DNA of 64,000 bases, taken from contig JAJFLQ010000141.1 of NCBI GenBank assembly GCA_021772615.1, positions 1 through 64,000 of the forward strand, given 5' to 3'. The DNA is from Verrucomicrobiota bacterium (GTDB lineage Bacteria; Verrucomicrobiota; Lentisphaeria; JABSQK01; JAJFLO01). Below are positions 1 through 12,200 of this stretch, one piece after another. A program made the translations under genes and the position numbers. The notes beneath the pieces were generated by a model. It was given only the letters and a program-made list of their open reading frames with translations, ran no database searches and was not told the DNA's origin. How positions within the stretch are numbered: the first letter of the stretch is position 1; every line of letters starts with the position of its first letter.

Positions 1-1
1 C

Positions 2-2644
2 AGCAACGCTATCGAGGCCCTCGAACAATCCGACCCCGATCTCGTGGTCGACGTAGCGCCTGCTCGCGTGGTCGGGTCATGGTCGTTCGATGACGCCACG
101 CTGGGTAATGCGAATGTACTGGGCCCCGAACTCCGCACCCTAACCGCCCCCCCCGCGTTCACAGCTGTGACCGACCCTGCGTCGGACCGGGCATTGCGTC
201 TTCCCGCCGCGCCGGCGGATCTGGTTACGCTCGGCTTTAACGCAGACGTCACACCCGGTGCGGTCAGTGCGCTCTCGGTTGAGATGTGGATCAAGCCGGA
301 TGCGCCGAAGTCGCAAGGCTACATCCCGCTCGTTTTCGACGGTGATATTGACACCGGCTTCTCGCTGCTTCTGAATAACGACGCCGGCAATCTCTCGCTG
401 CGTTACTACAATTCCGGCACATCGACGTCCGGTACCTTCATCAGTCTGAACACGCCAAACGATGCCCTCTTTGACGGCGGCTGGCACCACGTGGCCTTCA
501 ACTACAACGGTCCCGGTCACGCGCTTACACTGTTCGTTGACGGTCGCGTGGCCGCAACTACAACGTCGGTGAGAATCCCCGAAACATTTCAGCATGGGAC
601 CGCAATGCGTTTCTTCGATGTCGGCAGCCGCTACGACCGAGATAACGGACTAAATTGTAATCTCGACGATTCCAATGACCACTGCGCCGTCGTTCACGGC
701 AGTGCCCAGTTCGAGAACAATCTTCATACCCACACAGGCGCGGAGACGCGTTACAGCGGCCTGGTCGACGACATTCGCATTGTGCTGGCGGCGGTGCCGC
801 GTCATCGCCTCGGCTTCTACACCGAACTGGCCGCCGGTCTTGACGGGAATGGGAATGCTATCAACGACAATTGGGAACGCCTGTTTTTCGGGAGCCAGGC
901 AGTGACTGCAGAACATGATGAGGATGCCGATGGACTGACGAATGCCGACGAATTCTCCCTGGGTTCCGACCCGACGGATCCCAACTCGCCGATTCAGACA
1001 CGCTTCACAATTTCTGGCGAAGTGAGGTGCCCTGGAGCATGTACCAAACCACTGGTGGTCGAACTCATGAATGTGGATCAATCGTCACCTGCGGCCGTAG
1101 TTGAAACGGGTGTAGACAATCACAGCCAGTTTGCGTTCGAGGACATCGTCAACGGCAACTACGAACTCCGGGCATTCGCAGATGCGAACGGCAACGGGCG
1201 CCATGATGACGGAGAGCCCGCCGGCGTGTTCGGTGACAATCCGATTGTTCCGGTAACCGACATCACCGGCGTCGTCATCAATGTTCGGTCACCTTTGTCC
1301 ATCAGCACGGTTGCTCCCGGACAAAATCTCGTTGCCAACACGTTGGGATCGGTGACGGTTGCGGATGACATTACTGTAACCGAGGGCGACACCCTGAATC
1401 TGGGGATAGAGGCGACCGGCGGCAGCACCGTTTATGCCTATGAATGGACAATGAATAATCACGTACAGGATGACGAGACGTCGGCAAACCTCACCGTCAC
1501 CCCCGGCTTTGACTATGTTCGCCACCCGCAGCTTCGTGCGCCTGTTGCCGTGACTGCAGCGATCACGGACATCGTAACGGGGGACGTGATCACTGTTGAA
1601 TGGACAAACATTACCGTTGCGGATGTCGACCAGCCATCCACAGCTCCGGCCATACAGATCGTTCCTGCCGTGCCGGGAACCGCGTCGAATCTCGAAGCCG
1701 TTATTCTGGTCGACGCCACGGATGCGGACGGCGACACGATTGCGGCGTACCAGTACCTCTGGACACTTCGCGGAACCAGTCGTGAGGAAAACGGTGCCGT
1801 GCTCCCATCTTCACTCACAAGAAAAGGGCACATTTGGGATCTCGATGTCCGGGCTGTCACGCAACCTTACAACAGCGATTCAATCATCTCTCCTCTGTCA
1901 AGCCGCGCCAGTCGGACCATCGCAAACACCGTCCCATCACCTGTGGTTTCCGCGCCTGTTGAGATGACGCCGGACCAACAATCCGTCATCAACCTGGTGT
2001 CGTTCGACCCCGATGTCGATGACGGTACGGACAGTGTTTCGTATGCGATTCTGACAGCGCCGGGCGCCGGGCATATCGAAACCTTCGATGCCTTTTCGGG
2101 ATCCCTCACGTATCGCGCGGCGCCGGACTTCTCCGGTTCCGACAGCTTCACATATGTCGTCCGCGACGACCACGTGACCTCCGCCCCGGCTTTGGTCACA
2201 ATAACGATCACCGGCCTGGAATTCGAATTGACGGTTCAGCCGGGCTGGAACATGATCTCTGTTCCAATCGCGCTGCGGGCCGGCGACGTCACCGATGTTC
2301 TCGGTTCGACGTTTGTCGGGAGCGCCTGGGAATGGACGACAGGCGGCTTTGAGCCGTGCATCGAACTTGTGCCCAAGGCCGGATACTTTGTATTCAACGA
2401 CGGTCCGGAGTTCACACGCACACTGACCGGGACCGAAGTAGCCGACCCGGTGATCGCAGTCGGTACCAGCTGGAACCTCATTGGCCCCTGCGCGACGCCG
2501 CCTTATGCCCCGGTTCCTTACTCCGACGTAATCGCGGAGTTTGAGACGGTCCTCGCCCCGCTTTGGGGCTGGGATACAGACCGCTACCTCGCGACGGTTG
2601 ACATGATTCCCGGTCAAGGGTATTGGGCATTCGTCAGCCGCTGA
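2..2644 (+). CDS. Secreted LamG-domain protein with C-terminal GWN/GYW module (5' partial)
   Basis: The reading frame is open from base 2, so the gene starts upstream; the GTG at 44 is only the first internal start-like codon. The first ~240 residues look like a LamG/concanavalin-type jelly roll (pattern GGWHHVAFNYNG, then LFVDGRVAA). A calcium-binding TSP3-like stretch follows (DEDADGLTNADE), then a carboxypeptidase-regulatory-like beta domain, Ig-like repeats and a cadherin-like repeat (SGSDSFTYVVRDD). The last ~135 residues form two similar half-units, PGWNMISVP...GYFVF and SWNLIGP...GYWAF, also found at the end of the 37.6-40.3 kb protein. No dockerin is present. It is probably exported and surface-attached. 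Function is inferred only from modules. Confidence 0.9.
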   Translation, partial: SNAIEALEQSDPDLVVDVAPARVVGSWSFDDATLGNANVLGPELRTLTAPPAFTAVTDPASDRALRLPAAPADLVTLGFNADVTPGAVSALSVEMWIKPDAPKSQGYIPLVFDGDIDTGFSLLLNNDAGNLSLRYYNSGTSTSGTFISLNTPNDALFDGGWHHVAFNYNGPGHALTLFVDGRVAATTTSVRIPETFQHGTAMRFFDVGSRYDRDNGLNCNLDDSNDHCAVVHGSAQFENNLHTHTGAETRYSGLVDDIRIVLAAVPRHRLGFYTELAAGLDGNGNAINDNWERLFFGSQAVTAEHDEDADGLTNADEFSLGSDPTDPNSPIQTRFTISGEVRCPGACTKPLVVELMNVDQSSPAAVVETGVDNHSQFAFEDIVNGNYELRAFADANGNGRHDDGEPAGVFGDNPIVPVTDITGVVINVRSPLSISTVAPGQNLVANTLGSVTVADDITVTEGDTLNLGIEATGGSTVYAYEWTMNNHVQDDETSANLTVTPGFDYVRHPQLRAPVAVTAAITDIVTGDVITVEWTNITVADVDQPSTAPAIQIVPAVPGTASNLEAVILVDATDADGDTIAAYQYLWTLRGTSREENGAVLPSSLTRKGHIWDLDVRAVTQPYNSDSIISPLSSRASRTIANTVPSPVVSAPVEMTPDQQSVINLVSFDPDVDDGTDSVSYAILTAPGAGHIETFDAFSGSLTYRAAPDFSGSDSFTYVVRDDHVTSAPALVTITITGLEFELTVQPGWNMISVPIALRAGDVTDVLGSTFVGSAWEWTTGGFEPCIELVPKAGYFVFNDGPEFTRTLTGTEVADPVIAVGTSWNLIGPCATPPYAPVPYSDVIAEFETVLAPLWGWDTDRYLATVDMIPGQGYWAFVSR

Positions 2645-2831
2645 TTCACGTGAGTTCAGAACTCTGGATCAGAGCCCAGTAATGCTGTTCATTGGAACGC
2701 CCTGTTTCTTCCGTACTGTGGCGACTATTGTAGGCGATCACTCTACGAACGCAAACCCGTAGTGTGGGAAATTTTGAGCGACGCGAGCGGTCATGCCCAC
2801 AGAATCAGGGTATGATCGCGGTCGTTGCTGA

Positions 2832-2902
2832 GTAGCATGAACATTCCAGTCTGTGTTTGTTTCGCCGGTCTCTGAGGACACAGACAAGAATGTCTATGCT
2901 AC
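2832..2902. repeat. 71-bp imperfect inverted repeat
   Basis: Outer arms GTAGCATGAACATTC (2832-2846) and GAATGTCTATGCTAC (2888-2902) pair with two mismatches. Inner arms GTCTGTGT (2849-2856) and ACACAGAC (2878-2885) pair perfectly around a 21-base loop. It lies between two convergent genes, so it could act as a bidirectional transcript end, but there is no T tract. A REP-like or miniature element is the alternative. Confidence 0.7.
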
Positions 2903-3119
2903 CTACTCCGCGGAACCAGAACGCGACGCCGTTCGGAAAGCATGAACGGCGCAAATCCTAAATGCCAAGCACGAAATTCCAAATACATTCCGAATTCGAA
3001 TCGCCAAAAAACCAAAAACTGCACGCCGTTGCAAATAAATCGTTAATAGTTTCGAAATTTCAGCTGTTTGATTATTGACATTTTATTGTTTATTTGCTGC
3101 TTGGAAATTGATTTTACCT

Positions 3120-3139
3120 GTTCGAAACCCTTTTCGAAC
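3120..3139. terminator. Hairpin between convergent genes, possible terminator
   Basis: GTTCGAAA (3120-3127) and TTTCGAAC (3132-3139) form a perfect 8-bp stem with a four-base loop, 67 bases past the stop of the 4167-residue minus-strand gene. Neither side is followed by a clear T run, so intrinsic termination is only a possibility. Confidence 0.35.
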
Positions 3140-3205
3140 ACGGCCTAGCTCGTGGTAGCGATGCGTTCGGATTTCATTTTGATAACGAGCCGTCACCGCC
3201 GACGT

Positions 3206-6200
3206 TCAGTCATCACCCTCTTCGATCACATCGGAATTGATGAGGCGCCCCAGTCGATTAATCACAGAAATAGCGTCGGTTGGTGTTACGGCGCCGCTCG
3301 CGTCAAGATCGGCGGCCGTATCCGACCGGCCGAGACGGTTGATCACGAAGATCGCATCCGTCGGCGTGACCTCGCCGTCGGCGGGATTAAGGTCCCACGG
3401 GAAAAAGGTAAAGTCGTCCTTGTCGATGCCCTTGCCCTGGTCCCTGTTGTTCTGTTCATTGAACTCGCCGACACCGTTTCCGTGAATAATCATCCCAATC
3501 CAGTCGCCGCTCGTCGACACCGCACCACTCGTGCTGCCGGGAAGATCGTCGTTCAATGCCCTGTTGAAGAGCGTCGGGACATCCAATGCCACTGACACCG
3601 TTTCGCTATGCGCTGTACGTGCCGCAAGCGCCGGCATGACAACAGTGTCGAGCAGGATATCATCGGCATTTCCAATAGTTCCGTCGTTGGAATGAACAAT
3701 CGACACAGTAAACGCAGAACTGTCGCCGGTACCGGCGTTGACTACCGTGAATGCCACATCGCTCCTTCCACCGTGCATGTGATCGGACATAACATTCAAC
3801 TCGACGCCACGCAAGTCTATCGCGTCGGGGGGGACCCTGACCAGGCCGTTGCTGATTGCAACATCGACACGAACACCGCGTACAGCTCCGGATATGCCAG
3901 CGATCTGCACCGACCACGAGTCGCCGCCGGCGGCATTCTCAGGTATAGTAAATGTAACGACGCCGACTTCCGTCTCCGGCTCTACAGCCGTGTCCACATC
4001 CCGAAGCCACCCGAGCAGCACCGATCCCGGAATCGCATTTGCAACATTGAAGTCCGGATTCTGCAGTGCATTGCCGGGAACAAACCGTACCCCCGACACC
4101 GCCGTCGCACCGACCACAGGTAACACATCGAGGCGGAATGCAACGGCAGCATCTTTCGCCATTGCAATACGGATCGGGACAGCCACACTGTCGCCCGGCA
4201 ATCCTGCAATGGTCTCGCCGTGTATCTCAATCACTGCGGAGTCTGCACGTATCGAACCTGCTCCTGTCTTTTGACCACGTGCTGCCGCGACGCCACCGGC
4301 GACGGTCGACGATCCAAAAAACGCGGATGAACAGCCGCCTGCGGTATCTGGCTCCCTTTCGAACTCCGGAACCTGCCCGCCAGGTCCAAGCGACCGTTCG
4401 AACAACAACCGCACGTCGGCATTTTCCAAAATGCCATTACCACCACATATCGGTGGCTGGTCAGCGGGAAAGGTGTCGGCGGCTGCGAACCGGTCGGCGC
4501 CGACATCCGGGACCGCCTCGTTTCCTTCCTGCACAGGAACAGCCTCGCCGAGCGACCAGTAGAATGCTGCGCGTACATCGAGGATATCGAGGACGCCGTC
4601 GCCGAAACCGCCGCATTCCGTGCCGTCCACCAACGGCGCCACGTCGCCAACCTGATACCGACACCGATCGACCGACAGACGCAGGTTGTCGCCCGCCAGC
4701 TGCCACGCGTTTACGCCGTCTGTAGCGGTTATTCGCGACAGAGCGATGTCGTAACCGTCGCCCGGTTGGGCGTCCGCGGGAATCGTGATAACGAGGCGGC
4801 CGACAACCGTGCCGATCCCGGTCAGCGGCGGATCAAGCTCGTCCAGCCATGCAACCAGTACGAGGTTCGCAAACGAGGTGTTGTCGTTGAAGTTCGGTGT
4901 GCCGATATCGGACGAAAACTGAGGCAATGTCGTCCAATCCGGACTCGATCCGACCGGACTCAGATCCGCGCGAAACTGCATGGAGGAAATATCAATACCC
5001 GGTGTGACGTCGAGCATGAGTTCAATCGACTCGGTTGCGCCGGGCACCACAAGAATATCCCTGGGCCGGCCGGCAGCCAGATGGATCGTTCCCGTCTCAG
5101 GCTCATTGACGGTGACAACTACGGTACACGTCGACCCATTGCCGTCATGATCCTGGAAAACAAGCATGACGGCGTTGTCGCCGACTGGCAACGCCGTCCC
5201 GGGTTGCGGAATCTGGCTTCGACTGACGCCAGTATCGCAATTATCGGTAACACCTGCAGCGCTGCGCAGGTCCGGCGCCGCCGCGGTTCGCGTACCGTCG
5301 GCAGTGAGGGTCACAGCCTCTGGACAATGGGAAATATCCGGCGGCGACTGATCGGTGAAAATCACATCGAATTCGCACATATCCGTGTTTCCAGAAATAT
5401 CAGTTGCAGTGACCGTCACTGGCACCGTATCGGTACCGGACACCACCACCGTTCCCGGCGCCAACGACTGCGACAACTCAACCGGCTGCGAGGTGCAGTT
5501 GTCTGAGACCACCACAAATGTGCCAAGATCCGGCATGACCTGCGAGCAGTCGGCGGCACGAGCGACAGTGATGGTTGATTCACAATCGACTATAACTGGC
5601 GCAACAGAATCGATGATCGCAAATGCTGCCGAGCACCCGGCCGCGTGCCCCGCGGCGTCTGCTGCTTCAAAAGAGACGACCACCGTCGTGCCTGGTTGCA
5701 GAGCAGTTCCGGGCGGCGGCGATTGCGTGATAATCGGCTGCGGATCGCAGTCGTCGCGAACGTCAAGCTGAGCGGTAAGGTCAGCGAGGACTGTCTCGCA
5801 GCCGGACTCAATGACGATCGTACCGTCCGACGCGCACGCCTGGATCTCGGGCGCCCCCTGGCCGTTGCAGCTTGCAACCGTTTGAAAGTGCCACACCGGC
5901 CCGGCTGTGACGCCACCACAGCTCCGGGCAATCACCTGCCATGCACAGATGGTGTCGGTTTGCAGGATCGGCAGCTGAATCGATGGTTGAACGAGATCCG
6001 ATGCGATTTCAATCAGCGGTGCTTCGGCCTCGCCAAACCACACGTCGAACGTGACAAGACAGCTGCTGAACCCACTCATCCACGAGAGTGTCGTATCGAC
6101 TGAAACGGTATCGGCAAGGTCTGCTGGAAAAGCTGCAAATGGCGTGGCCGGCGCCACCACTTTTCCAGTATTAAAGACGCCGAGGCCGGTCATTTCGGCG

Positions 6201-9200
6201 ACCTGAACGGGGCGCGCCGGGTGGTCGGTGGTGATCACGAGACGCGCCTGGGACGCGACGGTACGCGCAGGAGAATATGCCAGTGAGATTGCGAGCGGTA
6301 CACCGACAGCGACAGTGGTTGGCAGCTCCGGCAACATCGCCACCGGCGCAAACTCACCATCATTTTCCAGTATCGCGATATCCATCACTCGGACTGGTGT
6401 TTGACCAATATTGTGCAGCGACAATGACCGTGGCGAACTGGACTGGCCCACAACGATCGTGCCGAAATCCAGCGACCGCGGCACTACAAATATCAACGGG
6501 GGCTGATACGGATTGACCGCCGATTCGTGTTCCGCGAGTGCACGCCAGGCCGTCGCTGCGATGTTAACGGCATCGTCGCCAACCGGTTCGTTCGAGCATT
6601 CGTCAAACTGAACCCCAAGGTGCGTCGGGTATCCGCCGGATGAACGTTGTACGCGCTGGATGTTCTCGGCGATTAATGCAGACTTTGCGATATCATTCGC
6701 ATCCCCGGAACGCGCTGCCTGCAACCGCAGCGACACATCCAGCTGTGTCGCTCCTTCGATCCATATCAACTGCTTCTGGTCTTCCCTACCGGACCGCGCG
6801 CAGGACACATCATGCAACCGGAACTTGGGACCGGTAATCAGACGATCGTCGTAAACCTGAGTGGTAAGGAATCCCCCATCCGCATCCACCGCTGCGTCGA
6901 TTACGTTTTGCATCAAGACCTCGGTCTCGTCGATAATCGGCAATAGCGACAGATACGCAGATGTCTGTGCGTCCAGGGCCGAGTTCTCCGCGAGTTCCGG
7001 AGCGGCTGCGTGTATCGTCGGATCGTCGGGGCAGGTATTAGCGGTAACAATGGCGTCCCTGAACAGTCCCTCTTCGGTCGAGAAAATAACATTATTGAGA
7101 AAATTCCTGACGCGCTCGGCGCGTTCACGAAAGTCGTTCCGGCGGCTGGGATTGTTATCAAGCCACGGCATTTCCGCATAGTATCGAAACGCCGAGTGCG
7201 CCTCAGCCTGGTGCTCCGTCACGTAGACAAATTCAAGGCCGCGGTCCGGATCAAAGACGACGTCCCGGTCGACCTCGCAGGGAAGGGACTCTGCTACATC
7301 GATTGTGCAAAAGCGTTTTCGGCAGTCACCACCGATGTCGCCGGGAATCGCCGCCCGCGAAAACAGGCCGTCGAACGGCAACTGGGTTCCGTCCGGATGC
7401 ACCTGTTTCTGACGACCTGCAAGAAACGTCGCCAATGCATCGGACATCTCACGAAAGCGGATATCTCCGGTCGCGAGCGTATAATAATTTATCGCCATCA
7501 GGAACCATGCGTTATTACCGGTGGTTACTTTGACGTCGCCACCAAGGGAACCGCCCGTGACCGCATCGTAAACGTCCTGAAAACCGCCGGCGTTCACACC
7601 GTGTTCGATCTGCACGTTCCGATCGTCCCGGTCGAATGCCTCCAGGATTTCGCGGGCCAATATCGTAAACCGATGATCAGGATCGCCATCAGCGGCACTG
7701 GTGAAGGCGATCACAGCCAGAGCGTTGCCGTAGAGCTGGCTCCTCGCGCTGCCGGGAATAAACTCCAGCATCCCAGATTCCCGCTGCAGCCGTTCGAGAA
7801 ACGCCAGCTCCCACTCCGCAGAGGCGCCGTCGCGAAGCATGAACAACGCCGTACTTTCTGCAAAAGCCGGTGAAGGCGACACAATATTGAGCGAGACCGC
7901 AACATCGAAAGTGTCCACGTCATTGATGTACGCAAACACTGTGGCAGGATTCTCGGTGAGATGCAGGTTGCCACCCGGAGCCATACTGTCATTTGCCACC
8001 AATTCCGCACCATCGTCCAGCATGACCAGGGTGCCGGTATCAGACTGCACCGAGATTGTTATAGGTTGATCGGCAGGAAGCGGAAAGCCACGCTCGTCGA
8101 GTGCGGTGATTCGGATGGGAAAGGTCGCCCCTGCGAACACATCCGGAAGGCCACCGTCCATTGCGGCAACAGGGATCTCAATCTCAAAACTGTCGATAGT
8201 CTGCGTGGCCGGCGCGATAGCAACCTCGTGCTCCGCGAACACATTGATGCCCGAATCCTGCACGCGCAATGCGCGGAAACCCGAGCCGATCAGGTTGATA
8301 GCGGCGATGGCCTGACCATTGGTATTGAAATTTCCGATCGTCTGCGGTTCCACGAACCCATCTTCGAGCGACAGCGTTACAACGTCGCCAAAATCCGGAA
8401 TCGGATCGCCGAACTCGTCCAGAAGCGTCAGGAGCACAACAAGCGGATCGCCGCTCGTGTAGTCGGCGGGGATACCGTTGGGAAACGCAATCTGGATCTG
8501 ATTCGGACGGCGATGTGTCGAAAGCGATATCTGGCGAATATCGAGTGTGCCTTTAGAATCATCCCCGCAGAACATCAGGGTGAGGCTGCGGATCGATCGA
8601 AGCAAATCAGGGCAGATTTCGGAGGTAGCCACAGACGCGCAGACCGGCGTGATCGGGAAGTCGTTCAGCCGTCTCAGATTCGACAGGTCCAGATTAAGTG
8701 TCGTGAATGTACCACCAGCCGCCGTTACAGGATCAATTGGCGGCAGTGCAAGCCGGATATCATTCGTGGTAGTCAACAGCGGCACGATCGTACCGGTGGC
8801 GTCATTGCCGGCACGCAGTCGGATCTGCATAAAAGCATTGGGTGCAATATCGACACCGTGTTCGTTCAGCACAGAGAACCAGTAATCGTGATCAAACCCC
8901 TGTTCGTTCGAGGCGTTATCGCTATTATTCCAATTCAAGCGCAGGAAAAAATCCCGGCCGATATTTGGCCTCTCAGAAAGTACTATGTCGTTATTGATCC
9001 GAGTCAGCGATGGTCGCATGGTATTGTCGTCGTCTGTGAATCGCCCGGACGCAGATTCCGTCTCATTCGAAAGCCGAACATCGTTGAGATGCCGAATATT
9101 GTACTGCTCGGGATCGTCGAAATTATCGATCACGCCGGTAAAGACCACAGGCTCCTGAGGAGCCGCGGTTCCGATAAGCTTGACGTCGTCAAAGAATACC

Positions 9201-12200
9201 GTGTGCTGCATATTGTCGACGGCATTGTTTCGACTCAAGAAATAACGAATGCCGACAATAGCCGTGGGGTCGAATGCACCGCAGGCGCCGGAATCGGTTA
9301 ACGCAAACGCTGATGTGTTCAGCGGCACGACTACCTGGAGAAATCGCGTTTCCACCACGTGTTGTTCGACCTGCTGCCAGATGCTGTCGTTCGCCATTAT
9401 AAGTTGGATGAATGCGCTGTAACTCTGCTCAGGATCTGCCGGCACCGGGTCGTCGTCCAAACTTCGGACCCAATAGGAGATTGCGTCGAATCTGCCGGCG
9501 TCGAGGGACGCATCAAAACGCTTCTCGGTGAACACAACGAATCCATCCAAGAACGCATCATCGGTTTGCATTCGCAGTGCGCCGTTGCCCGAGACTGCAA
9601 GTTCAGGACAGACACGGGTGCACAGCGCCGCCTGTTCCGTCTGCAGATCAAGCCCGCGCGTCTGAAATCGCCCATTGAATGCGAGCCCGTGCTCGAAATC
9701 GTCGATAACATTCTGGTGTATGTGAACCCGGGTCGAAAGCGGCGCCGCAGCCGTGTCCACCATCGCATCGGCAAGCGAAAATGCCGGCAGCTCCGGCGCC
9801 GACACGGCAATATCCACGATTCCGGCGACGCGGCCGACGGTATAATCTACGACCGCCTCACCGTTGGTCACGGTGGCCGTCTCGAACCATCGTTGACCAT
9901 TAGGGAACGACCCGGCGGAGACACCGGATGAAACGATCTCGAATCGCACCGTTTCGCCTTCCGGTACCGGCACGGCGCCTTCGAGCAGACGGACGCGAAC
10001 AGGCAGTTGCGTCTGGCTGCCGGCGTGAACAATATCCGCAACCGGTTCCGGCACGATCGCGAATGGCTCGAAGACAACATTATCGAAAATCGCCGAATAG
10101 GTGCCGGTGTCGTCCCGCGTGCCGTTGCGATTTATCATGTAGCGGATCCCGATTATACCGGTTGTGTCGAACGACGAATCCGAAGTTTCGTCTGTATTGC
10201 GAAACCCTTCCGTGGTTAACGGCACTCGAACCGACTGGATTCTGGTGTTCAATGGATATGTGTCGATCTGCTCCCAGACGCCTCCATCCAGGAACACCAG
10301 CTGGATAAAAGCCGACAATGTCTCCGATGCCGCGCAATCGTCAACAGCCTCTTCACTCCCGTTGTCGATCATTGTTGCGTCGCTGCACGGATCGTCAGGA
10401 GTATGGTCCTCCAAACTCGAAAGCTGATACGAGATCGCATTGAAACGACCGGCGTCAAGCGGTGTCGCAAACGTCTTTCCTGCAAAGACAACAGACGATT
10501 GCTGCGGTGTTAGGACACCACGCCCGTCCCGCACCAGCAATGCATGGTCACCCGCGTCGCCCGGTACCGTATTGGTCACACAGATGTCGACGTTGCCCAG
10601 GTCCGCATCGGTCAAAACTCCGTTCAGCTGCCGGCCGTGCTCGAAGTCCTCGAGCACGCCCTGATGCAACCGTACGATCGTGGCGGGCGCATCGCCGTCG
10701 GTCGCCGTGACCGAAATCTCTACGATTGCAGGTACGTGCCCGACGCGGTAGACGACATCAACGCGGCCGTCGTTGTCGGTCGCGACATCCGGAATCGGAT
10801 CGATGATGCTGCCGGCGCCGTTCATCACTGACGACGCGACAGAGATTCTCAAGGGCGTGTCCGGCACCGGCACGCCGCCACGTGTCACCACCGTCGACAG
10901 TACGACCGCGGACTCGCCGTCGGCGGGAATCAGCCAGGTCTCCGGAGTAACCGCAACCTCCCATTCTGCCAGGGTGATGTAGTCGAATACCACGGCCTCG
11001 GGCAACGCATCCGTTTGATTCGACGACACCAGCAATACCATCTCCTCAACATGACTGCGATCGAAAATTCCGGTGCCGTCAACACGGCGAAAATGCTCCT
11101 CATCGAATGGAAGCATCACATGTTCGAAGGCCGTTCCGGACACCGGCAAACGACTGATCTGTTCCCACGTACTGCCGTTGTCCACACGCAGCTGTATGAA
11201 TGCCGATAGAAAGTTCATATTCGGCTCGCAGATGTCGTCTGTCGTCGCCGGCGGCAGGGTCACGTCGCCGGTGGACACGGATCGGACCCGATACGATACA
11301 CCGGAGAAAGGCGACAGATCGACAGGGATCCGGTACGTCTTGCGCCAGCCAAAGAATGCATTGCGTTCAAGGCCGGGCGGCACGTCCAGACGCAGCGCGG
11401 CGGACGAGCCGATCTGTTCGGTGCTGAACGCGAGGTGGAGATTGTCACGCACAATTGGAAACGATCTCCCGTTCATTTCCGTGCCGTTCTCGAAATCATC
11501 GAGTGCACCCTGCTGAACGAAGACGGTTGTCGACAGATCGACGTCGGGATTGTCCGGATCCGCCGCTACACCAGGCGCCGTAATGGTGATTGGAACAACC
11601 CCCGGTATGGCGCCGGCTGTAAAAGTGTTGATAACCGTTGCGTCGGCGGTGATCGCCATTTCGGTCGCATCCAGCACGCCGCCGGCAGCACCGCTCCCAA
11701 GTGTAAACATGAGCATACCATCCGGTACAACACCGGTCGGGAACACGAGTCGGGCTGTGATGTCGACAGTGGTTTCACCATCGGCCGGTACAACAAGCCG
11801 ATCGGTTTCAGCTGTCAGCACGTGACCGATCCCGGGGGCGATATCGTCATCCATGATCGTGACGTGATGCGTTACAGCGTCGCCGGTATTCGGGGGGATC
11901 GGCCCGGCGATCGGAACGAATCGCAGCTGTACCATTTCGTGGCCCTCGACGACCGTATCGGAAATAATGGTGAGATCGACCACATGAATGTCCCCGTTTC
12001 GGGAGCCGGCCGGAAACACGAATGTGGTTTCAAACGGCTGATAATCAGCACCTGCGACGGCGTCATCCGACTCATCAGAGACATCGACCGTCAGATCGCT
12101 CGCCAGCACGTCGCCGCCCTTGATGACAAGGCGCACCGGCACGCGATGATGCCCCGTACCTTCAACGACGCTGCTGGCGCCTTCCGGCAATTCGAGGACC

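Larger units (their letters stand above)
2645..3205. other. Intergenic gap with palindromic repeat, AT-rich tract and hairpin
   Basis: The two flanking genes converge here. No ORF is convincing. It holds a 71-bp imperfect inverted repeat (2832-2902), an AT-rich tract around 2945-3120 containing AATGCCAAGCACGAAATTCC, a type of sequence I associate with dispersed intergenic repeats in planctomycete-like genomes, and a small hairpin at 3120-3139 close to the stop of the giant minus-strand gene. Confidence 0.6.

Noticed and set aside
7961-9301. Long plus-strand ORF of 446 codons opposite the 4167-residue gene
   Set aside because: It is antisense to a coherent multimodular protein, has no signal, motif or ribosome site, and shows an Arg/Asn/Gly composition typical of shadow frames.
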